Shown: one piece after another, positions 47,267 through 56,063 of the stretch | Numbering within the stretch: the stretch's first letter is position 1 | How the letters are laid out: each line of letters opens with the position of its first letter | Assembly (NCBI RefSeq): GCF_001659705.1 | Contig: NZ_CP015971.1 | Location: 2,297,029 to 2,361,028, forward strand | Source: Arachidicoccus sp. BS20 | GTDB lineage: Bacteria; Bacteroidota; Bacteroidia; Chitinophagales; Chitinophagaceae | DNA length: 64,000 nt | Direction of reading: 5' to 3' | Program-made: the position numbers and the translations under genes | The notes under the pieces: model-generated | Told to the model about the DNA's origin: nothing | What the model saw: only the letters and a program-made list of their open reading frames with translations | Databases searched by the model: none

Positions 47267-48637
47267 TTACGGGTTTTGTTGCATGCCGGGATTGAATTGC
47301 AATACCTGCACCGGTATTTGTAAAGTATATTTTGTACTATGCGGCGGCAATGTAGCGATAACATTTTCTTGCGCGTCGTATCGATACACCGTATCCATTC
47401 TACCCTCTTTATCAAGCCTGCGCATATCAAACCATCGCAATCCGCTAAATGCCAATTCATGTTTTCTTTCAACCAAAACATTTTCCAATACGCTGTCTTT
47501 ATTATCCGATTGATAGGGTTCATAACTGCTTGCCGAGAATCGGTCTCTACGTATATCGTCCAATTGTTGCAAAGCGGTAGATAAATCATTGGAACGCGCT
47601 GCCGCTTCGGCTATTATTAATTTCATTTCTTGTACGGATGTACCTGTGTTTACATATTGCAAAGAAGGTGTTCTACCGGCAGGATAGTATAATGTAGCGC
47701 CTCTTATCGCATAGGTATAAGCATCGGTGCTGTAATAAAGCTCACTGACACGCAAATCATTTGTAGCAAAAGACCGCATAAAATCCAGCGCAGCAGTATT
47801 ATAACCAATGACCATTCTTCCATAAATAACGTCTGGCTGAATGCTGATGTTAGCCGTAGTGGGCGGTGCTCCGTTAAAATCAAGCATGGTTGCCGAGCTT
47901 TTTTCTAAAGCCAACTCTGCATTCTTTCGCGCATCGGTGTAATTACCGGCATAAAAATAAATTCTTGCCAAAACACTATACGCAGCTGCAGTAGACCCGC
48001 GAAAACGATTGTTACTGTTATCAACCGGTAAATCGGGAATGGCTGCGTTTAAATCGGAAATTATTTGAGTATAAATTTCTTGTATTGTACTTCGTGCCGG
48101 AGTTTTTTGACTTACATCGTTTGATGTAACAAATGGAACACCCAGGTCTTTATCAGCGGTAGATGAGTCGTACTCATTTCCGTATTCATTTACGAGGTAA
48201 AAATATTCAAACGCACGCCCTAAGAGCGCTTCTGCTTTGAGGCTTCTTTTTTGTTCATCAGTAGCATTTGTTGCTTTGTCTATCCCCAATAATACCGTAT
48301 TGTATTTATTTATATTGGCATAATGTTGCCCCCATAAGGGCGGAGAGATACTTAAATCGGTTGAGAATTGAGGCGCCCATGTAAACATAAGTTCACCGAC
48401 CGCCGACGGAGGAACAGTAATGGTGGGATAATCAGTATAATCTGAAAAAATATCCAAATAAGATCCGAGAGTGCCAATACCATAATCCAGTGAGACATCA
48501 TTCAGCCACAAATCATAATCATTAGCGGTTTTCAGTAAGGTATATCCTTTGGGCTGTACATTAAGATATTTGTCGCATCCGGAAAGTAATACACAACAAA
48601 TAACCAAAGCGTTTATAATATATTTAGAATATTTCAT
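47267..48637 (-). CDS. SusD/RagB-family lipoprotein (second SusCD locus)
   Basis: This 456-residue SusD homologue is shorter than the two in the first locus (589 and 581). It has lipobox LLSGC (cysteine about 21), then CDKYLNVQPKGYTLLKTANDYDLWLND, a typical SusD start. Family blocks are KAEALLGRAFEYFYLVNEYGNEYD (about 131-154), AAAYSVLARIYFYAGNYTDA (about 213), KLIIAEAAARSND and VLVERKHELAFSGLRWFDMRRL (about 395-416). It follows susC by 12 bp and is the cognate partner. It ends QQNP, consistent with the family. Confidence 0.92.
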   Translation of the reverse strand: MKYSKYIINALVICCVLLSGCDKYLNVQPKGYTLLKTANDYDLWLNDVSLDYGIGTLGSYLDIFSDYTDYPTITVPPSAVGELMFTWAPQFSTDLSISPPLWGQHYANINKYNTVLLGIDKATNATDEQKRSLKAEALLGRAFEYFYLVNEYGNEYDSSTADKDLGVPFVTSNDVSQKTPARSTIQEIYTQIISDLNAAIPDLPVDNSNNRFRGSTAAAYSVLARIYFYAGNYTDARKNAELALEKSSATMLDFNGAPPTTANISIQPDVIYGRMVIGYNTAALDFMRSFATNDLRVSELYYSTDAYTYAIRGATLYYPAGRTPSLQYVNTGTSVQEMKLIIAEAAARSNDLSTALQQLDDIRRDRFSASSYEPYQSDNKDSVLENVLVERKHELAFSGLRWFDMRRLDKEGRMDTVYRYDAQENVIATLPPHSTKYTLQIPVQVLQFNPGMQQNP

Positions 48638-48649
48638 TGTTATTTGAAT

Positions 48650-51600
48650 TTAAAAATTGGTAAATATCCCGAGGGTATAGGTAGGTGTTACATACGATTT
48701 TTGATACCCGCCTGTTGCCGCACTATAATTATATTTGTTCAGCCCGACTGTCCATACATTAGAGGCTTGCAACTTTATTTCAAAATGCGAGAATCCTATT
48801 TTCTTTATAAACTTGTTCTTATCCATGCTGTAAGAAACAACTATATCTCCCAGCGTTATATAATCCCCGTTTACCAGATATTTGTCTGCATAGTTGTACA
48901 CCCCGTTTGCATAATAATTGCTATAAGCACTCAATGCCATTACATCTGTTTTTGTTTCGTCGCCGGGTTGTTTCCAGTAATCGCCGGCTCCTTTCAGTGG
49001 TCTTGTTGCCGCAGGATTCGGACGTGGCACAAATACTTTGAACCCGCCGTAATAATTGAGCATGCAATAAATATAAAAGCTGCCTATATCCCAGCGATTG
49101 CTTATGCCCGCATTGATGGTAGGAATGGATGACCCCATGTCTCGGACAATATTTGATGTATCGTTACTGAATGTATAATAAGTCGGAGAACCCGTTGTAT
49201 TATCTTCTGTATGATATATTGTTCCTTTTGTATTTTTTACGGTCGGGTATCCTAAACTATCCAAGCCTGCATAACGGTAAGCAAAAAGTGCTCCGACAGG
49301 CGCTCCTTGCACAAAGCCCAGATTATTGATTTCCATAGGAGAATACTCCTTTCTGTTAAGACCCGGAATTAAATAATCCCGATATACTTTCTGTACTTTA
49401 CTGGTATTGCGCGCTAAAATAAATCCTGTGTTCCAGTTAAATTTTTCATTGCTAATCCAGTCGGCATGTAAGCTTATTTCTATTCCTTTATTGTTAATGT
49501 CTGCACTATTTATTATCGAAGGGCTGGTGCCGATGGTTGGGTCAATCTGCGCACTACTCATAGCATCAGTAGTTTTTTTATTGTAAAAATCTACACTTCC
49601 GTAAATGTGTTTAAACAAAGCATAGTCCAGGCCTATATTGAAATTATTAGTTTGCTCCCAACGCAAACTCCTGTTGGCATTAGATTTCAATACTAAGGAA
49701 GAAGTATATGGAGATGTATAAATATTTGTTTGAGATTCTGCAATTACCTCAGGCAGCGATGATTTTGCCACATTCCCGTTGAAGCCATCGGCTATGCGCA
49801 GCTTCAGCATTTTTATCCATGAAACATTTTCCATAAATTTTTCTTTATTAATGTTCCATGCTGCACCAACCGACCACAAAGGTTTGTATTTATATTTAGG
49901 ATCTGTGCCAAAAAGATTGGACTGGTCTATACGCACACTTCCTGTAACGGAATAAGTATTTCTAAATGAATAAACAATATTGGTATAGCCCGATAAATAC
50001 CTGTCTTTTGAATAGGACTGGTCGAAAAAATCGGAATAATTGTATGAACCAAATGAGGAACCGAAAAACGCACCTGTTATATTTCCACTAAAAAGGCCAC
50101 CGTAATCAACAGGCTGCTGTAACAATGTTTGATCATCGTAACCGAAATAGGAAGCTATGTTTCCCTCATCTATTACCTGTCTTACCTCCGTTCCCAATAT
50201 TGCATTAAAAGAATGTTGAGAACCGATAACCTTATTATAATTCAATTGGGCCCTGAGTGTATAACTTGAAAGATTGTCGTGTTGTTGTTTAAGAAAACCT
50301 CCTTCCGGAATATTGAATGTAAGTTTTCCCGTATTGTCTTGAGTAACTGCACTATTAATATATTGTCTCGCCTCAGATGAATTTCCGGAAGCATAATGTC
50401 TCATATCTGTAACGGATCTTTCATATATACCACCGAAAGACAAATCAAAACCGCTGCCAATAATATAATCAAAGTTGGCAGTAACGCTATTGCTGATAGT
50501 GTGTGTTCTATCGGTTACTTCGTTAATTTCACTTAATGGATAATAACGCGCGTCTTCCAATCCTAAAGACATTATGTAATTATTATAAAACGGATTCGCA
50601 TTTGATCCCTGAGAAACAGACAATGGATTTCCGTTTACATCTTTTAAATGTTCATAAGGATAAAGAGAAGTGATATCAGGTACCGGAGCACCATTGATAT
50701 ATGATTCCTGATAATTGGTTGTCAGTTCCAACGAAAGTTTTTTGGAGAACTTTAAGGTTGTTCGTCCGGTCAGCAAAAGCTTGTAATCATTGTTCTTAAT
50801 TTGTTCAGCTCTGTTGCCTGTATAGTTTGCAGTAAAATAATAAAGCGCATTAGGATTTCCGCCGGAAACATCTACATTATAAGTTTGCGTTACGGCTGTA
50901 CGCAGGAAATATTTTCCATAATCTTTGGCGTTGTTATATTCTTCAAGTGCTGCATACGACTGTTGGGCCTGATAAGGTGTAATTACATTTGCCATCTGCT
51001 GCGCCAAAATATAATACACAGGAGAAAAAGAAGAACTACGCGTTTTCGTTGAAAGTTGCCCCCATGTGTCAGCATTAACTACGTAATTATTTTTCTGATA
51101 GTTTGTAACAATAGCTGAAGCATCATCTGCCCAACGGTATCGCGTATAATTTTCTTTAGGCGTAATCCCTACCGTAGCACGAAACGAAATCAAAGGTTTT
51201 CCAACCTTCGCTTGTTTTCTTTCTATCACAATCACACCATTTGAAGCCCGCACTCCGTATATGGCTGCGGCTGCGGCATCTTTTAATACGGTAACGGATT
51301 TGATTTCGTTAGGATCAATCATGTCCATCGTAAGTTCCGTAGGATAGCCATCCACCACAATCAATGGTTGCGAATTTGCAGAGATAGTAGAAATGCCGCG
51401 AATATTGAAAAGACTGTGGGAAGATTGATTGCCATTCGCGTCCTGAAAATTAAATTGCACATTAGGGTTAATCATTAACCCCGGTATTTTATTGACCAAG
51501 CCGTCTATAAAACTCGTACTGATTCTCGATTCATAGTCTTTTGTGGTTATTTGCGAAACGGCACCCGTACTTTGTTCCGGCTTAATTCTTTGATAACCTG

Positions 51601-52294
51601 TATTTATCGAACCTATTGACAGTGATTCTAATTCATGAACCTGTGCTTCTAATACAACATTGACTTCAGAATCATTTCCTATTTCAATTATTTTTTGCTT
51701 ATAGCCTATATAAGAAAATAATAGTTTTTCGCCTTTTTGCGCAGCAATTTCAAAATCTCCATTTTCATTTGACACTGTGTATATGACAGATTCAAACTCA
51801 CCCTTCCTGTCAATAACAATACTTACACCTTGCAGTGGTTTTCCGGCAGAATCGGTTATATGACCGTGAACAGAAACCTGATATGTTTTTTGAATTGCAA
51901 CTGCATCTTTTCGAATCTCAGTATGCTCATCTTTAAGTTGTACAACAATATTTTTGTTGACAATTTTATACTGTAACGGTTGGTTGGCAAAGCATTTGTC
52001 CAGCGCCTTTTTTAAGGGAACTTCTTTCAGATTTAAGGTTACCGGAGTTGCCTTATTGAATAAGGCATAATTATAAAAAAATGCATACCCGCTTTGGGCC
52101 TCTATTTTTCTGAAAACATCGGTCAGAGGAGCTTTTTTTACAGATAAAGTGATTGTCTGTGACAATCCTTTAGCGCTTACCTGCAAGCAACCGATAATCA
52201 ATATAGTTGTAATAATTTTCATAATACATATCGGGATTTTTTTTAGCAGTAACCGTCGCCGCAAGGCAGGGAGTTTTGTTGCATTTAATTGCAT
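48650..52294 (-). CDS. SusC/RagA-type TonB-dependent transporter with STN signalling domain
   Basis: This 1214-residue outer-membrane transporter starts MQLNATKLPALRRR; a second start at 52222 (MKIITTILIIGCLQVSAKG) gives a normal signal peptide. Residues about 48-118 are an STN (secretin/TonB N-terminal) domain (ITLSVKKAPLTDVFRKIEAQSGYAFFY, TLNLKEVPLKKALDKCF), which contacts the FecR anti-sigma factor. A carboxypeptidase-like domain follows (VSVHGHITDSAGKPLQGVSIV), then the plug (FNIRGISTISANSQPLIVVDG) and a 22-strand type barrel. Together with the fecR and sigma genes upstream and susD downstream this is a complete trans-envelope signalling and uptake unit. Confidence 0.94.
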   Translation of the reverse strand: MQLNATKLPALRRRLLLKKIPICIMKIITTILIIGCLQVSAKGLSQTITLSVKKAPLTDVFRKIEAQSGYAFFYNYALFNKATPVTLNLKEVPLKKALDKCFANQPLQYKIVNKNIVVQLKDEHTEIRKDAVAIQKTYQVSVHGHITDSAGKPLQGVSIVIDRKGEFESVIYTVSNENGDFEIAAQKGEKLLFSYIGYKQKIIEIGNDSEVNVVLEAQVHELESLSIGSINTGYQRIKPEQSTGAVSQITTKDYESRISTSFIDGLVNKIPGLMINPNVQFNFQDANGNQSSHSLFNIRGISTISANSQPLIVVDGYPTELTMDMIDPNEIKSVTVLKDAAAAAIYGVRASNGVIVIERKQAKVGKPLISFRATVGITPKENYTRYRWADDASAIVTNYQKNNYVVNADTWGQLSTKTRSSSFSPVYYILAQQMANVITPYQAQQSYAALEEYNNAKDYGKYFLRTAVTQTYNVDVSGGNPNALYYFTANYTGNRAEQIKNNDYKLLLTGRTTLKFSKKLSLELTTNYQESYINGAPVPDITSLYPYEHLKDVNGNPLSVSQGSNANPFYNNYIMSLGLEDARYYPLSEINEVTDRTHTISNSVTANFDYIIGSGFDLSFGGIYERSVTDMRHYASGNSSEARQYINSAVTQDNTGKLTFNIPEGGFLKQQHDNLSSYTLRAQLNYNKVIGSQHSFNAILGTEVRQVIDEGNIASYFGYDDQTLLQQPVDYGGLFSGNITGAFFGSSFGSYNYSDFFDQSYSKDRYLSGYTNIVYSFRNTYSVTGSVRIDQSNLFGTDPKYKYKPLWSVGAAWNINKEKFMENVSWIKMLKLRIADGFNGNVAKSSLPEVIAESQTNIYTSPYTSSLVLKSNANRSLRWEQTNNFNIGLDYALFKHIYGSVDFYNKKTTDAMSSAQIDPTIGTSPSIINSADINNKGIEISLHADWISNEKFNWNTGFILARNTSKVQKVYRDYLIPGLNRKEYSPMEINNLGFVQGAPVGALFAYRYAGLDSLGYPTVKNTKGTIYHTEDNTTGSPTYYTFSNDTSNIVRDMGSSIPTINAGISNRWDIGSFYIYCMLNYYGGFKVFVPRPNPAATRPLKGAGDYWKQPGDETKTDVMALSAYSNYYANGVYNYADKYLVNGDYITLGDIVVSYSMDKNKFIKKIGFSHFEIKLQASNVWTVGLNKYNYSAATGGYQKSYVTPTYTLGIFTNF

Positions 52295-52301
52295 AGTTTT
52301 G
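52294..52301 (+). promoter_or_regulatory. Plus-strand -7 box TAGTTTTG over the susC start (antisense promoter candidate)
   Basis: The octamer TAGTTTTG exactly fits the Bacteroidota -7 consensus TAnnTTTG on the strand opposite to susC. A TTTG at 52275-52278 lies upstream but with a 15-nt spacer, shorter than the usual 19-21, so the -33 element is doubtful. Transcription would begin near 52308 and run toward fecR. An intrinsic terminator on the same strand at 52368-52401 supports it. Confidence 0.4.
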
Positions 52302-52356
52302 CATTGTTTGTGTGATAAATAAAAAGCATTCTAACCGTTTGTATTTTTAAGTCATT

Positions 52357-52364
52357 CAAACATA
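52357..52364 (-). promoter_or_regulatory. Minus-strand -7 box TATGTTTG of the susC operon
   Basis: On the minus strand these eight bases read TATGTTTG, an exact match to TAnnTTTG, 56-63 bases upstream of the longest susC start. No TTTG -33 element is found at the right distance; that position is occupied by the hairpin at 52369-52394. An ECF-sigma-driven promoter may not need it. It faces the plus-strand -7 box at 52294-52301, giving convergent promoters about 60 bp apart. Confidence 0.4.
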
Positions 52365-52367
52365 TTT

Positions 52368-52401
52368 GCCGCTCTGCCTCTCACCGCAGGGCGGTTTTGT
52401 T
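52368..52401 (+). terminator. Plus-strand intrinsic terminator between susC and fecR
   Basis: CCGCTCTGC (52369-52377) pairs with GCAGGGCGG (52386-52394), nine base pairs with one G-T wobble around an 8-nt loop, followed by TTTTGTT. The T-run is only on the plus strand. On the minus strand the hairpin is followed by CAAATATG, so it would not terminate the fecR transcript. Because no plus-strand protein gene precedes it, it implies a non-coding plus-strand transcript. Confidence 0.6.
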
Positions 52402-52422
52402 ATAAATAACTTTTTAGTATTT

Positions 52423-53577
52423 CTATTTCATAATAATCAGATTTTTATCTTCCATACGATAGCGAATATTGCTGTAAGACAATATTTTCAAAACTTCGGA
52501 TAAGTTACAATCCCGGGTAATTTTTCCGCCGAAATGCATATCGGGGACATTTCCTTCATATTCAACATTCACGTCATACCACCTGCTGATTTGGCGCATA
52601 ATGCCTTGCAGGTTTTCTCCGTCTTCAAAATCAAAGTAGCCGTTCTTCCAGGCTACGGAAGATTCTATATCAGTGTCGGTCGTAACTTTAACAATGCCGA
52701 TATTGTTTATTTGCCCCTGCTGCCCGGGAACTAATATTGTGCTTGCTTTATTCGTATTTATTCTCACTTTTCCTTCGAGCAGGGACACTTTCATATTTGG
52801 TTCATCTGAATATGCATTGATATTAAAATGTGTTCCCACATCTTCAACAATACTATTTCCCGTTTTCACACGAAACGGCAATTTGTCGTTATGGATAACT
52901 TCAAAATACGCTTCGCCCGTTATTTCCACGACTCTTTCTTTCCCGGCAAATGCAACCGGGTAACGTATAGACGATGCTGCATTCAGCCAAACTTTTGAAC
53001 CGTCCGGTAGTATCAATTTATACTGCCCGCCTCTCGGCGTGGATAAAATATTATATCCCACAGAAGCAAGATTTCCATCTTTATTATTACGCTGATAAGT
53101 CAATAAACCGCTATCAGTCTTTACAATGTTACATCCAATTTGATTAACTACCAGTCCCTTCCGGACACTATCCAACATTACCTTACTCCCGTCAGCTAAA
53201 GTCAATATTGCTTTGTTGCCACCGGGCGCTATGTCATGTTCTGCTACCGACGCGGCTATTGCTTTTTCATTTTTTCCGGCTTGGTGCATAACCGCTTGGC
53301 GAATACCAAACATTATGATAAACAATGCAGCAATTGATATTGCAACTTTATACCAATTGATTTTAAAAATTTTAGTTTTACTACCCAGATTTAATTCCCG
53401 GTCTAACTTATTTTTAATATTTATTTTAATCAGCTCTGCGGTAGCTTCATCAATATTCCATTCGGTTTTATCCAATACATTTTGATACCACGATTCTATG
53501 GTTTCTTTTTCTGCGTCATCACAAATACCCATACGGTACTTGTATAACATCAATCTTATCTCATCTATTTTTAACAT
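52423..53577 (-). CDS. FecR-family anti-sigma factor
   Basis: This 384-residue inner-membrane anti-sigma factor has a cytoplasmic N-terminus (about 1-72) that binds the sigma factor and a single membrane segment (about 75-93, WYKVAISIAALFIIMFGI). The periplasmic FecR domain shows YNILSTPRGGQYKLILPDGS, VWLNAASSIRYPVAF and VEITGEAYFEV (about 170-230). A DUF4974-type STN-like C-terminal domain follows (DFEDGENLQGIMRQISRWYDVNVEY, about 308-332). It is encoded 69 bp after the sigma gene and 128 bp before susC, the canonical order. It should release the sigma factor when SusC reports ligand through its STN domain. Confidence 0.93.
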   Translation of the reverse strand: MLKIDEIRLMLYKYRMGICDDAEKETIESWYQNVLDKTEWNIDEATAELIKINIKNKLDRELNLGSKTKIFKINWYKVAISIAALFIIMFGIRQAVMHQAGKNEKAIAASVAEHDIAPGGNKAILTLADGSKVMLDSVRKGLVVNQIGCNIVKTDSGLLTYQRNNKDGNLASVGYNILSTPRGGQYKLILPDGSKVWLNAASSIRYPVAFAGKERVVEITGEAYFEVIHNDKLPFRVKTGNSIVEDVGTHFNINAYSDEPNMKVSLLEGKVRINTNKASTILVPGQQGQINNIGIVKVTTDTDIESSVAWKNGYFDFEDGENLQGIMRQISRWYDVNVEYEGNVPDMHFGGKITRDCNLSEVLKILSYSNIRYRMEDKNLIIMK

Positions 53578-53646
53578 AAAGCGTATATGTTCTATATATA
53601 AGTGTAGAAAAACAGCAGTTGGTGGTAGAAAAAATTTAATTCTTTT

Positions 53647-54246
53647 TTAAAATACTATATCATAAACATAAAAAACGATTAAAATCAGAGGTATTTTGTC
53701 ATTCAAATGTTCTTTAATTATCTTTAAAGCATTATAAACTTGCTTTTTTACCGTTCCTTCAGAAATATTGAGTTTTTCTGCAATTTGTCGATGGGTCAGA
53801 TTGTTCTTTCTGCTTAAATTAAATATTTCCCTCATCTTCTTCGGCAAAGAGTTTATTGCTTTTTCAATGGCAAATTCCATTTTTGTTAAGTCGATATTTG
53901 ATTCAACATTCGTAATCATGGAGCTTTGATAATACTCCGACATTGACGTTATATCAGTATATTTTTCTATATTTTTTTCAATAATCCGTAAGCTGATATA
54001 ACGGGCAACCATGTATAAATATCCGGCTAAAGTATTTTTTATTACGATTGAATTTCTTTTTTGCCATAAAGTGCTGAAAACTTCCTGAACAACATCTTCT
54101 GCGTCACTTTCCGATTTAAGTATTTTCATTGCATTGCCGTAAATAGAAGCCCAATGCCGGTTGTAAATTTCATTAAATGCCGTTTCATCATTTTTTGCAA
54201 TGAACGACAACAGCTCCATATCATTGTAAGATTTATAATCCGGCAT
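53647..54246 (-). CDS. ECF-type RNA polymerase sigma factor
   Basis: This 199-residue ECF sigma factor is partnered with the downstream FecR. Region 2 spans about 22-92 (FNEIYNRHWASIYGNAMKIL, DAEDVVQEVFSTLW, LAGYLYMVARYISLRII). Region 4 spans about 130-182 (LPKKMREIFNLSRKNNLTHRQIAEKLNISEGTVKKQVYNALKII). A short C-terminal extension (IPLILIVFYVYDIVF) is hydrophobic and unusual for a soluble sigma factor. It is probably autoregulated and drives the susC operon. A 210-bp gap upstream contains its promoter and an imperfect cluster of inverted repeats. Confidence 0.92.
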   Translation of the reverse strand: MPDYKSYNDMELLSFIAKNDETAFNEIYNRHWASIYGNAMKILKSESDAEDVVQEVFSTLWQKRNSIVIKNTLAGYLYMVARYISLRIIEKNIEKYTDITSMSEYYQSSMITNVESNIDLTKMEFAIEKAINSLPKKMREIFNLSRKNNLTHRQIAEKLNISEGTVKKQVYNALKIIKEHLNDKIPLILIVFYVYDIVF

Positions 54247-54327
54247 AAAATTTTGCTATTCGTGAAAATATGCATAAAAGTATAATTTTTAAGCATTTCA
54301 ATGGATTTTCCATTTTTGACCTTCGAC

Positions 54328-54347
54328 TCGGAAATTGAAATTTCCGA
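54328..54347. repeat. 20-bp palindrome upstream of the ECF sigma gene
   Basis: TCGGAAAT at 54328-54335 and ATTTCCGA at 54340-54347 are perfect 8-bp inverted repeats around TGAA. The site is 82 bp upstream of the sigma start and 110 bp beyond the stop of the AraC gene. It lacks a T-run on either strand, so an operator is more likely than a terminator. Function is unproven. Confidence 0.3.
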
Positions 54348-54456
54348 ATTGAAATCCTTTACAATCGTTTTGCTCAAACTGGACCGGTTAATTGTAAGTT
54401 TCTAAGAAAGGAGGGTAAAGCAATGATGATGTTTGTCAGTTATTGGTCTTGGTCTT

Positions 54457-55239
54457 TCAGTTGGAAAGTTCGGTCGGGGTCAGTCCGAATTGCCTTTTAA
54501 ATGCATAGGAAAAATGTGATAACGTTTCAAAGCCCAATTCCAAATAAATATCTGATGGTTTTTGTTTTTTCTTTTCAAGAAGAAAATGGGCTTCCTGCAA
54601 GCGTTTCCGCACAAGCCAACGATTTGGCGTTTCATTAAAGGTTTCTTTGAAATCACGTTTAAATGCAGATAAACTTCGTCCTGTCAAATATGCGAAACGT
54701 GCAACGCTCACATTGAATTTAAAGTTGCGGTTCATAAATTCTTCAAGGTTTATTTTTTCGGGAATGCCGTAATCAAAAAACAAACCTGCGAGTTCGGGCT
54801 GCGCTTGTAATAAAATCAGCAACAATTCTTCACGCTTTACGTCAGCAAAGGGTTTTGCGATTTTGGCGTGGTCGTAATAAGGTAATAACGATTGAATAAA
54901 ATTCGGCAGTAAATCATTTTTCTTTATAGGAATCAATGTTTCGTTTGATTTGAATATTGTCGCCTGTATGTTATACTTTTTCTGAAATTGTTTAAGAAAG
55001 ATTTCATCGAAAAATACAAATACTTTTTCAAGTTCGTTATTCACTTTTTCTTTGTTGTAACGCGCCAAACGATTTTTTCGTGCAAGTCCACAATCGCCTG
55101 TTTTGAATGTATAGGTTTTACTTCCGTCATACACATTCATTATTCCTTTTATCACATAAGCGAAAGTATGCTCCGCAATAAATTGTTCGGGCGAAATTTC
55201 TTTGCCCACATAGTGCATTTGTGTTGTAGAATCTTTCAT
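54457..55239 (-). CDS. AraC-family transcriptional regulator
   Basis: This 260-residue regulator has an N-terminal cupin-like sensor (about 12-130, containing FAYVIKGIMNVYDGSKTYTFKTGDCGLARKN) and a C-terminal pair of helix-turn-helix motifs (about 160-258). The latter include FNVSVARFAYLTGRSLSAFKRDF and IYLELGFETLSHFSYAFKRQFGLTPTEL, the usual AraC signature. It starts 1 bp after the stop of the upstream short-chain dehydrogenase, so it is coupled with it and probably regulates that operon or its promoter. The effector is unknown. Confidence 0.9.
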   Translation of the reverse strand: MKDSTTQMHYVGKEISPEQFIAEHTFAYVIKGIMNVYDGSKTYTFKTGDCGLARKNRLARYNKEKVNNELEKVFVFFDEIFLKQFQKKYNIQATIFKSNETLIPIKKNDLLPNFIQSLLPYYDHAKIAKPFADVKREELLLILLQAQPELAGLFFDYGIPEKINLEEFMNRNFKFNVSVARFAYLTGRSLSAFKRDFKETFNETPNRWLVRKRLQEAHFLLEKKKQKPSDIYLELGFETLSHFSYAFKRQFGLTPTELSN

Positions 55240-55240
55240 T

Positions 55241-56026
55241 TTACTGCAACGAATTTATCAACTTTTGCCTTCGCTTTTTAATATTTCTATCTACCAGCTT
55301 TGCGAAAAAATCCGGTGCAATCCGGCTCATCCATTTCATTATGTTAGCTAAGCCCGGCCTTATTTCAAACTTATCCTTCAATATCCCTTTGACTGCAATA
55401 CTTACCATTTTATCGACTTTCATCATTCCTTTTCCGTTGGTTTCGGGAATTGCTTTTTGCATAGGGTTATCGGTTTTCGGTGGTGCAATTTCAAACACTT
55501 TCACATTGGTGTTTTCTAATTGAAGACGCAATGCCTGTGAATAAATGTGGATGCCCGCTTTTGTGCCGCAATATATAGGCGAAACCGTAAACGGAATGAA
55601 TGCCAAGCCTGATGAAATATTGATGATTGCCGAAGATTTTTTGGTTTGCAAATGCGGTAAAAACTGATGAATCATCCGGACTGTTCCTGCAAAATTTGTT
55701 TCAATTTCTCGTGTACAATTTTCTAAATCTAAATGCGGATTTTGCAAATCTGCATTCTGCATAATTCCCGCGTTGTTAATGATGATATTCAAGCCGGGAA
55801 ACTGTTGTGTAACCTGCTCATAAAGCTGTTCAATATCTTTCAAATTATTAATGTCGCTTTGAATAATATTGATTTGCGAAAATTGCTTTTTTGTTTGGTT
55901 CAGCTTCGCAATATCCCGAGCCGTAACAATAATTTTTGCGCCTTGCAGCAATAATTGTTTCGCAAATTCCAAACCGATTCCGCTTGTTCCGCCCGTGATT
56001 AAAATGGTACTGTCTGATAATTCCAT
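55241..56026 (-). CDS. Short-chain dehydrogenase/reductase (DltE-like)
   Basis: This 261-residue classical SDR has the cofactor motif TGGTSGIG (about 11-18), NNAGIM (about 85), the catalytic serine in INISSG and YCGTK (catalytic Tyr and Lys, about 152-156). ARD after strand 2 suggests NADP preference. The substrate is unknown. It lies in an apparent operon with a second SDR 37 bp upstream and an AraC regulator 1 bp downstream, a common arrangement for small-molecule or xenobiotic detoxification loci. Confidence 0.87.
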   Translation of the reverse strand: MELSDSTILITGGTSGIGLEFAKQLLLQGAKIIVTARDIAKLNQTKKQFSQINIIQSDINNLKDIEQLYEQVTQQFPGLNIIINNAGIMQNADLQNPHLDLENCTREIETNFAGTVRMIHQFLPHLQTKKSSAIINISSGLAFIPFTVSPIYCGTKAGIHIYSQALRLQLENTNVKVFEIAPPKTDNPMQKAIPETNGKGMMKVDKMVSIAVKGILKDKFEIRPGLANIMKWMSRIAPDFFAKLVDRNIKKRRQKLINSLQ

Positions 56027-56063
56027 TGAATAAAATTTAATAATTGCCCGGTAAAATACTTTA

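Larger units (their letters stand above)
52308..52401 (+). ncRNA. Candidate cis-antisense small RNA opposite the fecR-susC gap
   Basis: There is no plus-strand gene here, yet the plus strand has a consensus -7 box at 52294-52301 and, about 70 nt later, a GC-rich hairpin followed by TTTTGTT. The implied RNA is roughly 90-95 nt, complementary to the susC leader and promoter region. Antisense RNAs at exactly this position (between anti-sigma gene and susC) are known in Bacteroides to repress susC-type operons (DonS-like). Boundaries are approximate and expression is untested. The elements are seen in the sequence; the RNA itself is inference. Confidence 0.42.

Noticed and set aside
52369-52394. 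Hairpin considered as a terminator for fecR
   Set aside because: On the minus strand no T-run follows the stem; the T-run is on the plus strand only.
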